From Protonemura montana (lineage: Eukaryota; Arthropoda; Insecta; Plecoptera; Nemouridae), in NCBI GenBank assembly GCA_947568835.1, contig OX387602.1, positions 11,521,021 through 11,585,020 of the forward strand: 64,000 bases of DNA. The letters are read 5' to 3'. Positions 1 to 13,568 of the stretch are shown one piece after another. The notes under the pieces are model-generated. The model was not told the DNA's origin. It made no database searches and saw nothing but the letters and a program-made list of their open reading frames with translations. A program made the position numbers and the translations under genes. Within the stretch, counting starts at the first letter, position 1; each line of letters opens with the position of its first letter.

Positions 1-1314
1 GTGGTTTGTTGTCTAGTTTTAAAAATATGTCAAATTGCCCCAACGAGATATTTTGTTTTATAAAAAATATTTAAAATACCACGAAGCTGAAATTGAATGT
101 GACTATAAAGCTTGTCTATAATTTCCCACAAGACACGTTAAAACACACGTAATAAAAAATATAAGAAAGGTTGTTAATATCAGAAGAAGCTTGAGATATT
201 CGTCGACATTTCAGGCTTGTATTATATATTTTTGTAGCCATACAAGATTATGTCAGAAGAGCAGCATTAAATTAGGAATGAATCCATTAATCTCAGCACA
301 CAATGTCAATGGTGGTGTACACATGGTTTAGTGACTTTGTCGTCGTCCTGGCTTCGACTCCCGCTTGATGACGTTGGCCTGCGGTGGCAGGTGTTTGGTT
401 GGCTTAGCCTGTCTCGAAGGACACCTGAGCCCTGTTATTCATATCGCCGTATTTTCCACTGCGGCATCAGAATAATATGCTAGCTTTTCATGCACATCCT
501 TCATTGTACATCGGCAGGAAAACAAAGGCGCAGAGCGCCGTCTTGCACGCCGGAAAACATCTCGCTTTTCATGAGGCGAAACCAATCGTTCTTTTTGAGT
601 GATTTCTTTTTCTGTGCAACCGTCTTGGATGAATCGACAAGTGCGTTTATATAAGCTGTGTATCTCCGATCGCATCGAAATTGCAGGTATTTTTCATTCA
701 AATCGAGGCAATATCCAGATACTATGAATGGATTTCACTTAATTTAAATGCGAATTTCTAGGAAATAAAAATGTAATTTTCAATATATCTTCTCTGTGTA
801 AGAAAAAGATCTCATGTTCTTGCCTTCAATTCAAAATTTAAAAAATGTACTTTAGGAAGTATAGGTACAAACGAATTTTTGATCATTGAAGTGGAATGTA
901 AACTAGATATCTATTTTATTGATGAAGATGTTAAATGACTTCTGTCGTTTACAGAATATAGTCTTTACCGGTTCTTCTATATTGATTCTGCTCTCTGACA
1001 CATAAGGCAAACCTTCCTCAGTATTTACCTAGCTCTATGAGGGGTTGGCGCTCAGTAGGAGTACTAACAGAGGAACACCAGTGTTCAGCTCTCAAGCTGC
1101 AGACACCCAGCCAAGCCATCCAGCCAGACGACAAACTAATTCTATATTCCAGCTCGAAATGACGTTCGAATTAGCCCGGCTCCATTTGGCTCAGGTGTGC
1201 GCAGAGCAGAAGGGCATGAGACAAACGCAAACTGGGAGAATACATCCCAAATTAGCTAACCACGTTAATAAGATGCAATGAGTGTTAATTTCAGATACTT
1301 AACTTAGGAGACGG
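1..1314. other. No gene seen
   Basis: AT-rich. Two overlapping minus-strand open frames at 439-701 (66 and 78 codons) have no splice or start support. Confidence 0.6.
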
Positions 1315-2262
1315 TACGAAAGTTGTTTAAATTTCCACCAAGCCATGGCATCAGCACGAACGTTGTTTAAACTTCCACCAAGCCATGATATCAGCACGAA
1401 CGTTATTTAAACTTCCACCAAGCCATGATATCAGCACGAACGTTATTTAAACTTCCACCAAGCCATGATATCAGCACGAACGTTGTTTAAACTTCCACCA
1501 AGCCATGATATCAGCACGAACGTTATTTAAACTTCCACCAAGCCATGATATCAGCACGAACGTTATTTAAACTTCCACCAAGCCATGGCATCAGCACGAA
1601 CGTTGTTTAAACTTCCACCAAGCCATGATATCAGCACGAACGTTATTTAAACTTCCACCAAGCCATGATATCAGCACGAACGTTATTTAAACTTCCACCA
1701 AGCCATGGCATCAGCACGAACGTTGTTTAAACTTCCACCAAGCCATGATATCAGCACGAACGTTATTTAAACTTCCACCAAGCCATGATATCAGCACGAA
1801 CGTTGTTTAAACTTCCACCAAGCCATGATATCAGCACGAACGTTATTTAAACTTCCACCAAGCCATGATATCAGCACGAACGTTATTTAAACTTCCACCA
1901 AGCCATGGCATCAGCACAAACGTTATTTAAACTTCCACCAAGCCATGACGTCAGCACGAACGTTGTTTAAACTTCCACCAAGCCATGATATCAGCACGAA
2001 CGTTATTTAAACTTCCACCAAGCCATGATATCAGCACGAACGTTATTTAAACTTCCACCAAGCCATGGCATCAGCACAAACGTTGTTTAAACTTCCACCA
2101 AGCCATGATATCAGCACGCTCGTTGTTTAAACTTCCACCAAGCCATGATATCAGCACGAACGTTATTTAAACTTCCACCAAGCCGTGACATCAGCACGAA
2201 CGTAATTTAAACTTCCACCAAGCCATGACATCACCATGAACGTTATTTAAAGTTCCACCAAG
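1315..2262. repeat. 40-bp satellite array, about 24 copies
   Basis: Head-to-tail copies of a 40-bp unit containing TTTAAACTTCCACCAAGCC followed by a palindromic GATATC in most copies. Units vary mainly at two places: G or A before TTTAAA, and GATA or GGCA before TCAGCAC. In several stretches the variants recur every third unit, giving a partial 120-bp higher-order period. The edges decay into single-copy DNA. No gene is seen in it. Confidence 0.97.
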
Positions 2263-5200
2263 TGTTGACAATTTTTAATTTCTATTTGTTTTCAAATGGC
2301 ACCGGAGATGAAAATATGACATTGTTTGGGGGAAGACGTGGCGTTTATAATATTTCTTTGCTTACAAGAAATATGTGCACAAGCATCAAGAGTTGGCAAT
2401 AAGCCTGAAACAAATTGAAAGCAGTGAAATTAAAGATTTGCTGTTCAACACAAACACAGCAATATCCTTGGACCTGCTTCCTGTATTTCGAGAACTTGAG
2501 AATTTGAGAACTAAGACTTGAAGGGTCGTCATAAATTGTAAAATGCATATTTTTTGTTTTCCGTTTATTTCGCCCGCTCTTTTCCAAACAGTCGACAACG
2601 AATCCGAAAAGAGCGGTTCGTGAAACCAATGCAATCAAAGAAAACAAAAAGCACGCAGGAAAGTTTGAAAATCCAGACGACGAAACTTGCGAGTCATCGT
2701 GGCATTTTATTAAAAGATCTTTCTAGTTTGTTGCTGGACGTAACTACTTGAAACTGACTGGCATGATGAAGTTAAATAAAAACACACTGACCGGAAAACG
2801 CTTCGTGGAAAATCTCTAGACTCTTCAGAACGAGATGATGAGAGGAAAGATGAGAAGAAAATGGTACAGAAAATATGAACGGCTAAATATTACTTCACTT
2901 GAGGTAAAATTACCGTGGAGAAATTCTTGGTATATAGGCGAGGAAAATGAAAAATCAATATAGTCTAGTATCCTGTTTGTATAGAGTGCAATTATAGAGA
3001 AAATGGGGGGAAAATAAATAAATAGAGTGAGGTAATCTTTGCAGACAACAAATTAAGCTGGGCATTCTCAGAGTGATGGTAGTCGTGTTGGTCTGCATGC
3101 AACGGGAGATGCATTGGATGAATTACCCTCTAGTAGCACGAAGAAAACCAGAGTGCAAAATAAAAGGAAAATACTTAATGGTTTTTTAAGTGTTGGTATA
3201 TTGGTAATGTAGCCGTTGCAACGGAATCTAAAAAAACAGGTAGATCCTAATGATTTTTCACGACGAAATTTGAATTTCCGTTTATTTTTGTGTTTCCACC
3301 CACAAAGCGTGATTCGAAAATAAAAATGCACCACTTATTTCGGATTCCGACATTACGGGTTCACCAACTAAACAAATTTAATGATCAGAGACATCTCTTG
3401 GTAGAAAAAAAAGTCTCACCACCACCAGTACCACAACAACAAAAAAAATCCAAGAAAACCTTTCATCCTACAACAATACGATCGTAAAAATCAACGTATA
3501 AAAAAGTCAACCAAAAAATTCGAAATAAAAAATAAAAAAGGACCAAGACGTTGGTCCCTTTTTTTCTGTCCGCCATGTTTGTTTACTGAACGAGAAGGCA
3601 TTGTACAAGAGCTAACAACTTAGAAACATCTGAACAGCACACACGATGGATCCGTCTAAAAATCTGTGTGCATTGCATTCAAAGTATTCTCTGTGGTTCT
3701 AATATCCTCGTTATCCTGCGGGAAGAGTACGCTTACCCGTCCCGTGAACTGAAAACTGAAAGCTAGCATCGGCTCAAGTGCCTTTCCCAGGGGACTTTTC
3801 CACTACTCTTCCATAGACTGGATCCTGGATAACGTATAATTGGGCCACTTGGACTACGGTATAGGTATATCTATATATTGTTGATTCATGAGGTATCTCT
3901 TATACACTCTGATAATACTATAATGATGGGGCAATGCTTATCATACAGCTTGCCAGTTCCTATATATCTGTTGAATTCTTCTCCCCATTACGTGAAGTTC
4001 ATCAACGTAAAGGGGGCATTCAATCATTACCGAGAAAAAGCCCTTAAAAACATGAAAATTGTGCTTTTAATGCACTGGTTATTCGTGAAATTTTGAAGTT
4101 GCTTATTGAAAAATCACTGAACGGATTTGTTTAAGGATACCAAGTACTAAATTCCTGGATTTTTATATAGGAATCAAGTCAGGCTATAATAAAAAAATAA
4201 AATACGTGGGCAACGGACAGAGCTGGTAATCAAATATTGAAATTGAAATGTTTTGATTAAAAAAACACGCTTCTATTTCGTTGTCAAATTGAAATGATCG
4301 CTTATTACCAAGGGAGGTTTCGCGTGGTTAAAAGGATTATTTTCCTGCCCGAATCAGTGCGCAAAATGCTGTCAATGTAACAAAATGCCTGCGCAATTAA
4401 GGCCAAACAATTGTTACGTGGATTAAGTATGTTTTGTGTGCAACTAACCGTCATTGATTAGCGTTAATTACACGTAAATCATGATATCCCGCTCAATTCC
4501 AACGATAATTATTGATTACACGAAATACGCTTGAGTCCATTTGAATAGCATGCAGCGCTAGAGCCAGATGCAAAATCGGATCTAACCTGATTTAAAATAC
4601 CACTGAATAATCGAACGCTTAAAGTAAAATGTGGGTAAAGTAAAACAATACGACGACGGCTTGAGGTTTAAAGTTAAACAAAGATTTTATTAATCTTACC
4701 GCACACATTTCCAAAGACAGGATCGCGTTTATCTTCTTAATTTGTCTAGATTAAAAACAGATGGAGAACGCAATTACTGCGACAAAATGCACTGTTATGT
4801 CAACGGTGATAAATGGCCAAGTGCATCCAAACGGTTCAATTTGTTGCGTTTCTTTCTGTAGAATTTATAGTAATTGCTTTGCCACGGGGTATTGTCCAGT
4901 AACTTCACAATTGCAAATAATGCGATAACGGGATTTGGCAAACCAAACTCGTTGCAGGCGATAAATACAACAACAAAAAAAAGTGCATTTGCATCTTTGA
5001 TTGTGTTTGTCCCAGATATATTTTTATTTGTACCTACTTAAATCGGGACCAATCGATACTCCGGTGGATGGCATTCATTTTGTCACGCAATCAAACGGCC
5101 CCGGTTCTTGGATTATGTGATGTAAACTTCCACGAAGCCCACTCACACAAAATGGTATTCAATATAAATACATTATTATTCAAAATTATTACCGTTACAA

Positions 5201-8200
5201 TAAAAATCGTATCGCTCTAATTCACGTGACGATATGCGTTGTTCCGCCGTCGAGTAGGTACATTTCGTGAACAAAAAACGCGGCGTCCACTGGCACGTTG
5301 ATTTCAGGCACACAAAAACAATTTTTGATTGCGACAAAAAGGGGGGCCGCGACGGGGACAGCTATTTTGCCATTTATGAAATACCGAGTGTCGCTGTGGA
5401 AATAGCAGCTCGCATTTCTCAGCACGGACTTCCTATGTAGCGTGATTGTCTGTTTAAAACAGCTATGATTTTGATCTATTTTGTTCGCTAATAAGTAACG
5501 AGCACAATGAATTCCGAATCACCGTGAAAATCTTTTGTCGTTGACAATTTCGGCAACAAATAAAAGGAACGTTTCCTCGGTTGTCGTTACGGCGTGGGCG
5601 GCAAGGGTGATACAAGCGAATGATAGGGCGTAAGTAATTGATCTCGTCCACGCATCGATACGGTATCAATTAAATAAGCGAAGTAACATAAATATCATAT
5701 CTGACTCCAACGCGGGAAATGAAGGGTCAGCAAAACGCCAGGAATCTGCAAGACGAGCCTAGCAAAAATCCGCTGACGGGCCAAACGTGGGCGGATCTTA
5801 TCCACTTACGCTGCACTCAAAAATTCTAAACGCTCGGTGCTCTCCTGGACAACGCATTTCATACCGACTCAGATAACCGTATAAAAGTTTTGAATGCCAG
5901 ATTTCAGTAACGCGTCCGTAGAGAGCCTTCATTTCATGACGTGAATATTTAATGCAAAAACGAAATTAAATTAGAGTCTCTTGCTTGAAATTTTGATTCT
6001 TCAACCAAAAATATGCTATCCAGTACCTACCTTTTTTTTTGCTCTCATGTTTATACTTTTTTTTTGGTTTAAAAATGACGTATGACCTATTCTCCGCTGT
6101 GTACGCGACTGAATGTTTTTCAAGAGCAACTTTGGCATTCTCTGTTCCCTCCCTCTCAGAGGGCGGCGTGGTTTCATCCCCTGCTCTACGCATTTCAATC
6201 ATGACGTGTATCTCCCCCTAGGATTACAAATGACACCAGATGGCGAACCATTATATATATATATATATAGTTGACATTTCTACGTCTATAGCTGAAGTAA
6301 TCCGTAATTGTACAATTTAATTAGTCCTCCTCTTGCCACTAATAACCTGCTAATAGTTTGGGGTGGCCGTGAGAGCAGTCAATTTAGGCAGCAGTGGTTT
6401 CAAGGGATGAACAAGAACCAGCCAAGACGTAAGTGACTTTAATTCGATTGTTTTCGACATTCGCGTGGTATTAGGGCCAACACAACAGACGGCATCAAAT
6501 CTCATTAGGTATTTCCTATCATTTAGAGACCTAATTAATTAAGCATTGAGTAATTAATCACGAGGAGTGCATGTGCGTGTGTGTTGTTACGTAGGTACAA
6601 CACTATTACAATATAATTATTACTTTGATAGCAATTACTGTGACACGCTTAAGAATTGTGTTAAAGATGATTACATTTTCACACAAGATATTTTAATGAA
6701 TTCCTATTGAAATTCTTCCAAAGCAATTATAATTTTCGATTAAAAAATGGTTTCAATGTTATTTTACAATCAATTTGCTATCCTGCTCGTGCCGGTTTTC
6801 TGTGTCGGAAACTTTCGATCCATAAAAAGGTTTCAACGTTCTAAATTATTTTACGGCTTCTACGACTACTGTACATTTATCTTATTTTATATCTTCTTCC
6901 TGGATTTCAGGATCTATTCTTTCCTTCAAGTCTTGACATGTCGTGCCGTTGACATGACAGAAGTCATAATACCATTCCGCTGTGCATGCATGTTTCAGTT
7001 CTCGTGCGCTTTAAATTACTAGCTGATCTAGATTTGGTTTCACCAAGAACGTTTCATCCCCAAAGGAAAACTCTGAGAAAATGGAACGGTTAACGCTTTG
7101 ATAAACCTTGCTGGCTGTCTTGAAAATCTATAGAAATTAAGTGGTTATCCCGCGAGCTGAAGTGAACGGTCTGCGTGTGGATTTCCTTCAAGCTGTTCAT
7201 TAGAGACGCTTGCGTCAAAATAGTATTCGTACCTAAAGAAAACCCCCATCAGTTCGTTTTATTTTCAATTTGTACAGAAAAAAAATGAACAAACATTTTT
7301 GCTTATAAAAGTCCTGATTAATCCTAAATGACATTGACGTGTTAAAAGAAGGGCGTGCCCCTGTGACGGGCATCACCTGAGGGTGATAAGTGATAAGTGA
7401 TCTCTGCAGGACGAGAAGTGAAGACACTCAAGGGTGCGGTAAGAATTCGCCAAGCGTCTTATCACGATACCAGCGGCCTCTTTCGCAAGGAAAAATCAAA
7501 TAGAGGTGGAACTATTATTCAGTCCTTCTTTCGCTGTTGACAGGCAGGCTATTTCCTAAAATTTACTTATACTTATACCGCAGTTTACTATAGAATATAT
7601 TTAATGAGTTCAAAGGTATGCTCAACTGTACCCTGTGCACATTTGGTTATCGTTATGTTGGTCTACGATATCGCAACACTTTGAAGGCAAGCACGCACCG
7701 CACCGTTGCAAGTAACCAATATTACCCGCTTAAGACTTGACTCAACTATGCGAACCTTCCTCTCAGATCTGCATTTTTTTTATAAAACAAGAACACATTG
7801 TTTCAATTTAGTTTCGACATATCTTTTGTATAATGATTCTCTCCGCGTAGCAAAGTTTAATAATCATTTCACCCATCTGTGGCCTGGCGAACCAGAACGA
7901 CCACTTGATGCGTAGGTTTGTGGCTGTTCAGTGCTTATGGTTGAAAATTATTGATAAGTAGCATTGCTAGTGTTTCAAAGGTACTATTGGGTCTTTGTTG
8001 TAGAGGGGGATTTTCGCTTGGGGTCTCTGATAGTGATGAGAATGGGGTAAAGCTGGATGTGAATAAACCAATATATCACGGAGTGCAAGCTTCTGAGATA
8101 TTGAAAGGGAATTGAAGAAACTATTATCAGAAAAAATCAACATGGTATGAAAGTTGTGAAAGGTAAATCCTTTTCCCAAGTGGGTCATGGTTTTTAGCCC

Positions 8201-10367
8201 AAGATTTGATGTAAGAGTTTAACAGGACATTTTCTAGTAAACAACTCCTTGTGGATTACTGATGACAATACCATTGATTCACTGCAGACCAACATTTTTT
8301 TAAACAGCCACGACGTCAAATGAGAATGAAAAGAACAGACAAGATTTAACGCAATTTTGAAACTTTGAAACTTTAGAAAAGTGACTGAAAATTAAGCGTT
8401 AATTTCACCCTACCGTTCCAGCAACAAGCCATTTTAATCAAATCAGAATTAATCTCGAGAATCCCCATTTATTTCTTGGCTAAACATTTTTGTAATAAAG
8501 AATAAACGCAGAAACTTTTGACGCTCTCTTTATCTTTAAATCGCAGACCGGGCTCTCCGCGTAGGATTAGCTCGATTAACCCTCCTTTACGAATTTACCG
8601 CCTCGTTGAGATTTGCATCCGAGGCGAGATAATTCAGGTGAAAGTTCCTTAGTCCACCACCTACGCAAAGTTTCCTCAGCAAAATCGCGAGCTGTTTTGA
8701 AAAGAGGTTTCCGTCCGTGATAAAGTTAGAGCTGTGGTCGTCGGTGGACCATGTGCTAGAAGCGTTACATTGGCAGAGACGAAATCTTCACGGTGAAGGA
8801 CCACCTCTTGGATACCTGCGACTATTAAATGTAGACTTCCAACAAATCTAATTGCTTGTTTCTCTGAGTTTGCACATGGCACGTTCCACGAAAATTGGCT
8901 GAAATAATATTTAGTTATTCATGTACTTAAAGTTCAATAATGCATGCATCGGTAGGTACGTGATAGAGCCAACAGTGTCGGGACGTATCGATGGAAATAC
9001 CTGAGTCAATTCCACGTAGTACCTGTGCTTGTTTTCTTTATTTTATTTCCATGATCAGAGTCCCCTTGCAAGATTCATAAGTTCCTATAAGTTTTATAAG
9101 ATATAAATGTGCTACTGTTAAGAGAATTGTCACGGGTATTTGCATATACGATTTGATCGAAATTATTTACTAAGTGTCGCATTATAATATGAACCTACGA
9201 GCAATATGAGCTCCTCTGGAAATTAATTAGATTTTCAGCTACGTTGAGTTATCCCTTTTTAAAAATCCGAAATCGAAGGTGGAGGAGCCAAGTTCTGGTG
9301 TTGTTCTGCGGGCTGCGTTCAGGAGACGTATGCAAAAAGTTTTATACAAATTGAGAGCGTAAAATATCATTAGCTGCACTTGTACTTTTAATCACGTATC
9401 TAAAAATGTGAAGTGTGTTTATTTCTACTATACGGTTCCAAAGATACAACTATCCACTTACGTCTGGCAGAATATTAAATGTATGGAGATTCTTCACCTG
9501 ATAGCGATAAAAATACTATTCATGGAAAAAAAAACCTCACAAAATCGAAGATATTTAAATTCAAAGTGAATCGTTCTCGATTTACCGAGTGATTGTCTGA
9601 ATTGAAATCTTTCGGCGAAGCTCCTCTAAACCAAGAAACATAAATCTCCGTCCCCCATTATCTGCTCATAAAATCTCACTTCACACCAAAGATAATCTAA
9701 GAAGCGATCGTGTTATCACCACAGACACCTTCATCAATTAAGCTTGATATTAATGAACCAGCACAAAAATGTTTTCAAACGAACGATAATCAATCACTGC
9801 TTGCAATGGAAATTAAGTGAAACATTTTCCCAAATGACTCAAACTTTATACCAATATTTCAAGTAAAAATATATACTTTTTCGAAAGCATGTCATTTTTC
9901 ATATCAGGTGTCTTTTGTGATAATTTCAAAGAGTTCGTTGATTAAATAAAAATTAAGTTGTTTTCACCGTATATCGTGGTTTTTTTAGGCACATTTGTAG
10001 GCAAATGAACCAGAAACTATGATGCAGTAAAAATCACTCGCTACCAAGGATAAAAAGTTAAATAGTTGTAAATCTACCTATTAACTGTACATATTTATCT
10101 AGCCTTTTGTAAACAAAAAAATCAGGTAATAAACCTATCTAAAATCTTAGAACTAATCCAATGATGTCCATCTAGTTTATATGAAACAGTTGTTCTAGTT
10201 CTGGCTTCAACTGATAAGAATTGATTGCGATTAATGATACAATTTAACTCCGAGAAGTTGAAGAAAATATAAAACCTAAGGCAAACTTGAAAAAAAAACA
10301 TTCAGACACGAAAAAAAAATAGCTCACGATAAAATGAAAGTAAACCAAACATCTCGGTTTCGCTTAC
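2263..10367. other. Non-coding, probably intron or intergenic
   Basis: May be the first intron of the gene that starts at 10.4 kb. Contains short TA runs (about 6254-6270) and scattered open frames under 92 codons. I see no supported gene. Confidence 0.55.
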
Positions 10368-10437
10368 CGGTGATGTCGGACGCAGCGAGTTCGACGCCGA
10401 GACCGACGGCGAGCACGAGGCACCAGAGAGCGTACAT
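10368..10437 (-). CDS. Signal-peptide first exon of an incomplete gene
   Basis: An ATG opens MYALWCLVLAVGLGVELAAS, a near-ideal signal peptide, followed by DIT and a GTAAGC donor in phase 1. The 70-nt length and phase match the first exons of the two secreted-protein genes at 25.4 and 28.1 kb. Codon third positions are GC-rich, unlike the surrounding DNA. I could not find a second exon in the correct phase between here and base 1. It may be short or lie beyond the window. The product is a secreted or membrane protein of unknown kind. Confidence 0.65.
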
Positions 10438-10521
10438 TTCGAGTCCGTTGGGTTGGTTTGAGTGAGAGACGCTAGCCACATCCCGACTGCCGCGCGAATC
10501 GACGTACAACCGGTAGTATAT

Positions 10522-10527
10522 CACGTG
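10522..10527. promoter_or_regulatory. CACGTG E-box upstream of the 10.4-kb signal exon
   Basis: A palindromic E-box about 85 bases upstream of the ATG. It is next to a TATA-like GATATACT and a GC-rich hexamer array. Promoter function is inferred from position only. Confidence 0.3.
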
Positions 10528-10553
10528 CCGACGCCGCGGCGAGCGTCCTTAGC

Positions 10554-10568
10554 ACGCCGACGCCGACA

Positions 10569-10604
<36 letters not shown>
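10554..10604. repeat. GACGCC hexamer array
   Basis: About eight copies of a CCGACG hexamer with one variant unit (CCGACA). It sits just upstream of the 10.4-kb signal exon and makes a local GC- and CpG-rich patch. Confidence 0.85.
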
Positions 10605-13208
10605 TCCGAGTGTGCGGGATAAACACCCTGACGACACAAGACGCATGATAACATCGATAACAAACACTATGGTAGTGATGGCGTTTGGATTGTGTAACGA
10701 TTCCATTCAATTTGAAAATGTTGATAGATACATATCATACAGCGATGGCATTTTTGTATGGAAATATTTGAAAATGGAATGTGAATGTTATTTTTATGTA
10801 CCTAATGTATTGTTAGTTTTTATCACGTGACGTTTACTATAAAGTTTTTTTTTCGTTTACACGTTTACGATAATGGAAATGGTACATTTTTTTTTAACAT
10901 ATGTTGGCAATTAAATACACTATCTTGAATTTGTTGTGTATTTTTTTTTGTAAAATTGTGGTCTTTGAGTCGTTTTTGCATTTATTTTATAATGGATATA
11001 GTTTCTTGTTGATTCTGTTGCTATACACACTTTAGAGTGGCCAACGCAATGTTTGGTATACATTTCAAAGGTTTATTTGGGATATCTAAGAAGCTTCTGT
11101 TAAAAAATTTAACAGGAACACTTTTAGTTATCTCTTCGTGAAACTCTTCCCCATTTCAGATTTCCCTACTTCAGAAACGCTAACTAACTTCTACCAAAAA
11201 CGCCAGTTGCCAGTTTAATTAATTCAAGCTTGTTTCGTGAAACTTTGCCATCTCTGAATTCATTAATAATTAAAAATAACAAGCCTTTTATCGATGAAGC
11301 GAAAGGTGTCAACAACTTTATGAGTTAGTTAGGTTAAACAACGCGAGTCAATTTAAATTAATTAAGTGCAATCAGCAAAATGACGTCACAGAATCGTACG
11401 AACTAACATCAGCTATTGACAAGCCAATTAGTACAATTAAAAATCTAGTTACATTGATAGAGGCTTTTTCCATTGTTCAATGCTTGTTAATTGGGTAGCT
11501 TTTCAAAGTAGGTGCAGATTATTTACATGGATTGTTTCCAACGGCAAATCAAACCAGCTCTGAACGCGGAATACCGCTCAAAAAAAAAATGCATTTGAAG
11601 CCCGAGAACCAAACAGAATATGAAAATCGAAAAGGCTGGCAGTCCGCTACTGCATGATATCAACTAGACCAAGGGACCGAGTGGGCAGCGAAAGCAGCAC
11701 TGTTGACGCTAAAAACCCAAGGCACCTGAACCACTAAACTGGGGGGGGGGGGGGGGGGGGAATAGCTCAAGGGTATATTTTAAATTGCTTTAAAACACAT
11801 TCGATCTCCACAGTGGTACGCGTGCTTACGAGGAAACCCATCTAAGAGAAGAAAGGTCAAAATAACTTTTAAAACAGAACGGTTTCTTAATATTTACTCT
11901 CGTGAACCGCGTTCGTTTCGCTTTTGGCGTCACTGCGTTGACAATGCGAAGCACTTCAATCGCGCTAGTAAGCCACACAATCTGCGCGAACGTATTCAAA
12001 AAGTATTCATTTTGTTCACTACACAATGCAAGAGGCACGAGAATACTCGCTCGACAATGGTTACATTTCGCCGAGCGAATTAACTTTCCCACTATTGAAA
12101 TATTCTTTCCGCAGCGAAAAATGGGGCTTTATTTATATTGATAAGTATTATAAAATCCACTTCTTTGGAAATTCATTTTCCTTGTTGTCGATGAACGGAA
12201 ATGGGAGTTTGAAAAAGCGGGAAAATCTAGCCTCTGCTTCTAAGTGTTGGTGCTTGCCCTGAACACTGTTTGCCGCATATCAAGCAATAAATCATTTTCC
12301 CTGCGAAGCGCGGACACTTCATTTGGAAAAGGAAACGCTTTTCTCCCCATTGTTCCCGGACCCGAACCATCTATAATAGCTATTATATGCCATCATCCAA
12401 TATGACTAACAACCAAAAGTAGCCTCCCACTGACGATAAACTGATTTAAATCGAAGACTTTTAGCACCGAGAAAACTGCTTGACACCTGCGACTTCATTT
12501 CAATAAAATATTGCTTGAGAAAAAAAACGCTCATTCCTTTATTCAATTACTCTAGAGGGATAACCCGACACTAAATATCATTGTTATCGCACTAGAAAGG
12601 TGTAGAAAGGGTTTTTACATTCTGTTATCCTAATGGCCAGATTTTCGTCGAAGCATAAAACAATAAATCTTGGTAAGTATGATTGATGCTTTTTAGGTAT
12701 ATATTTAGGTATCACCTGGAGAGGAAGTAATTTTCTAGACGCTAGTTGTATGTGGTTTGGGAAATTCTTTGCCAGCAAACGCGCACTTTCTTATGCGAGC
12801 GAGGGACCTCCCACACATGCCCCGGAGTCTGAAAATGCGAATACCATTTTGTATTTCAATCGAGGTTGGATTGCTGTGGCAGCAAAAAGTTTTTTTGATC
12901 ATTTGAGATTTCTACGCTGCCGCATTGCCACTAATGTGTTTGAAAAAAACACGTCCATTTGTCACTAAACATTTCATAAAATCAGTGGAATTACTCCGTA
13001 ATTGAGATTTTCCGTATGACCAATGACCCAACCAACAAATGGCCTGGCGACTCCAACCCCAACTATAACTTACCTAACGGTCATTTTCATCTATGTTGAA
13101 AGCGTTACTGACATCATCGTCATCATCGTAGTTAGGAAATCAGTTCTCCAAAGAAAAATCTAAGCTATTTCTGGACTGCACATTCTATGCATACATAAGC
13201 TTGTGAAC
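10605..13208. other. Intergenic, nothing recognised
   Basis: AT-rich DNA with one poly-G tract. Small plus-strand open frames near 11.9-12.3 kb lack support. Confidence 0.55.
11741..11760. repeat. Poly-G tract of 20
   Basis: Uninterrupted run of G. The exact length may be unreliable in the assembly. Confidence 0.95.
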
Positions 13209-13221
13209 TAGCTAAACAGTA
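13209..13221. repeat. Target-site duplication, left copy
   Basis: TAGCTAAACAGTA, identical to 13569-13581. The first two bases of the inverted-repeat arm overlap its end. Confidence 0.8.
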
Positions 13222-13568
13222 AGTAAAGGGCTACTAAATTTCCCGACGTTTCGCAACATATACTAGTTACTTCTTCAGAGGTTTGAGCAGTCCTGACAAT
13301 TTTCCGATAACAAAAGAACCACATAAAATTATAATTTATGTAATAAATAAATAATTTAATAAATTAATAAATTATAATTTTATGTGGTTCTTTTGTTATC
13401 GGAAAATTGTCAGGACTGCTCAAACCTCTGAAGAAGTAACTAGTATATGTTGCGAAACGTCGGGAAATTTAGTAGCCCTTTACTTAGCATTCAAAACCCA
13501 GTTCAAATAGTTTTTCTAAAAACTTGTGCTAAGGATAAATTAAATAGACATGAGTCTAAAAACCATCA
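13222..13568. mobile_element. Penelope-like insertion with perfect inverted repeat
   Basis: Arms 13220-13337 and 13369-13486 are identical reverse complements (118 bp each) around a 31-bp AT-rich spacer. A tail of about 80 bp follows on the right only. The insertion is bounded by a perfect 13-bp direct repeat, TAGCTAAACAGTA, at 13209-13221 and 13569-13581. Each arm carries CTCTGAAGAAGTAAC and GTTGCGAAACGTCGGG. These resemble the ends of Penelope-like elements, which often insert as head-to-head partial copies and carry hammerhead-ribozyme motifs. The insertion itself is seen directly. The family name is inference. Confidence 0.75.

Noticed and set aside
439-701. Two overlapping minus-strand frames of 66 and 78 codons
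   Set aside because: Both are open over the same bases, neither has a clear start, splice site or recognisable motif, so at most one is real and I cannot choose.
5966-6202. Minus-strand frame starting with ATG (MIEMRRAGDE) with a GTAGGT donor-like site after a poly-A run
   Set aside because: The lysine-rich end comes from an A tract and there is no partner exon. Probably chance.
7967-8100. Minus-strand terminal-exon candidate after a good acceptor, ending VPLKH
   Set aside because: Its phase does not fit the 10.4-kb signal exon and no linking exon was found.
8676-8882. Minus-strand frame of 68 codons with N-glycosylation-like site
   Set aside because: No acceptor in the phase needed by the 10.4-kb exon, and no recognisable domain.
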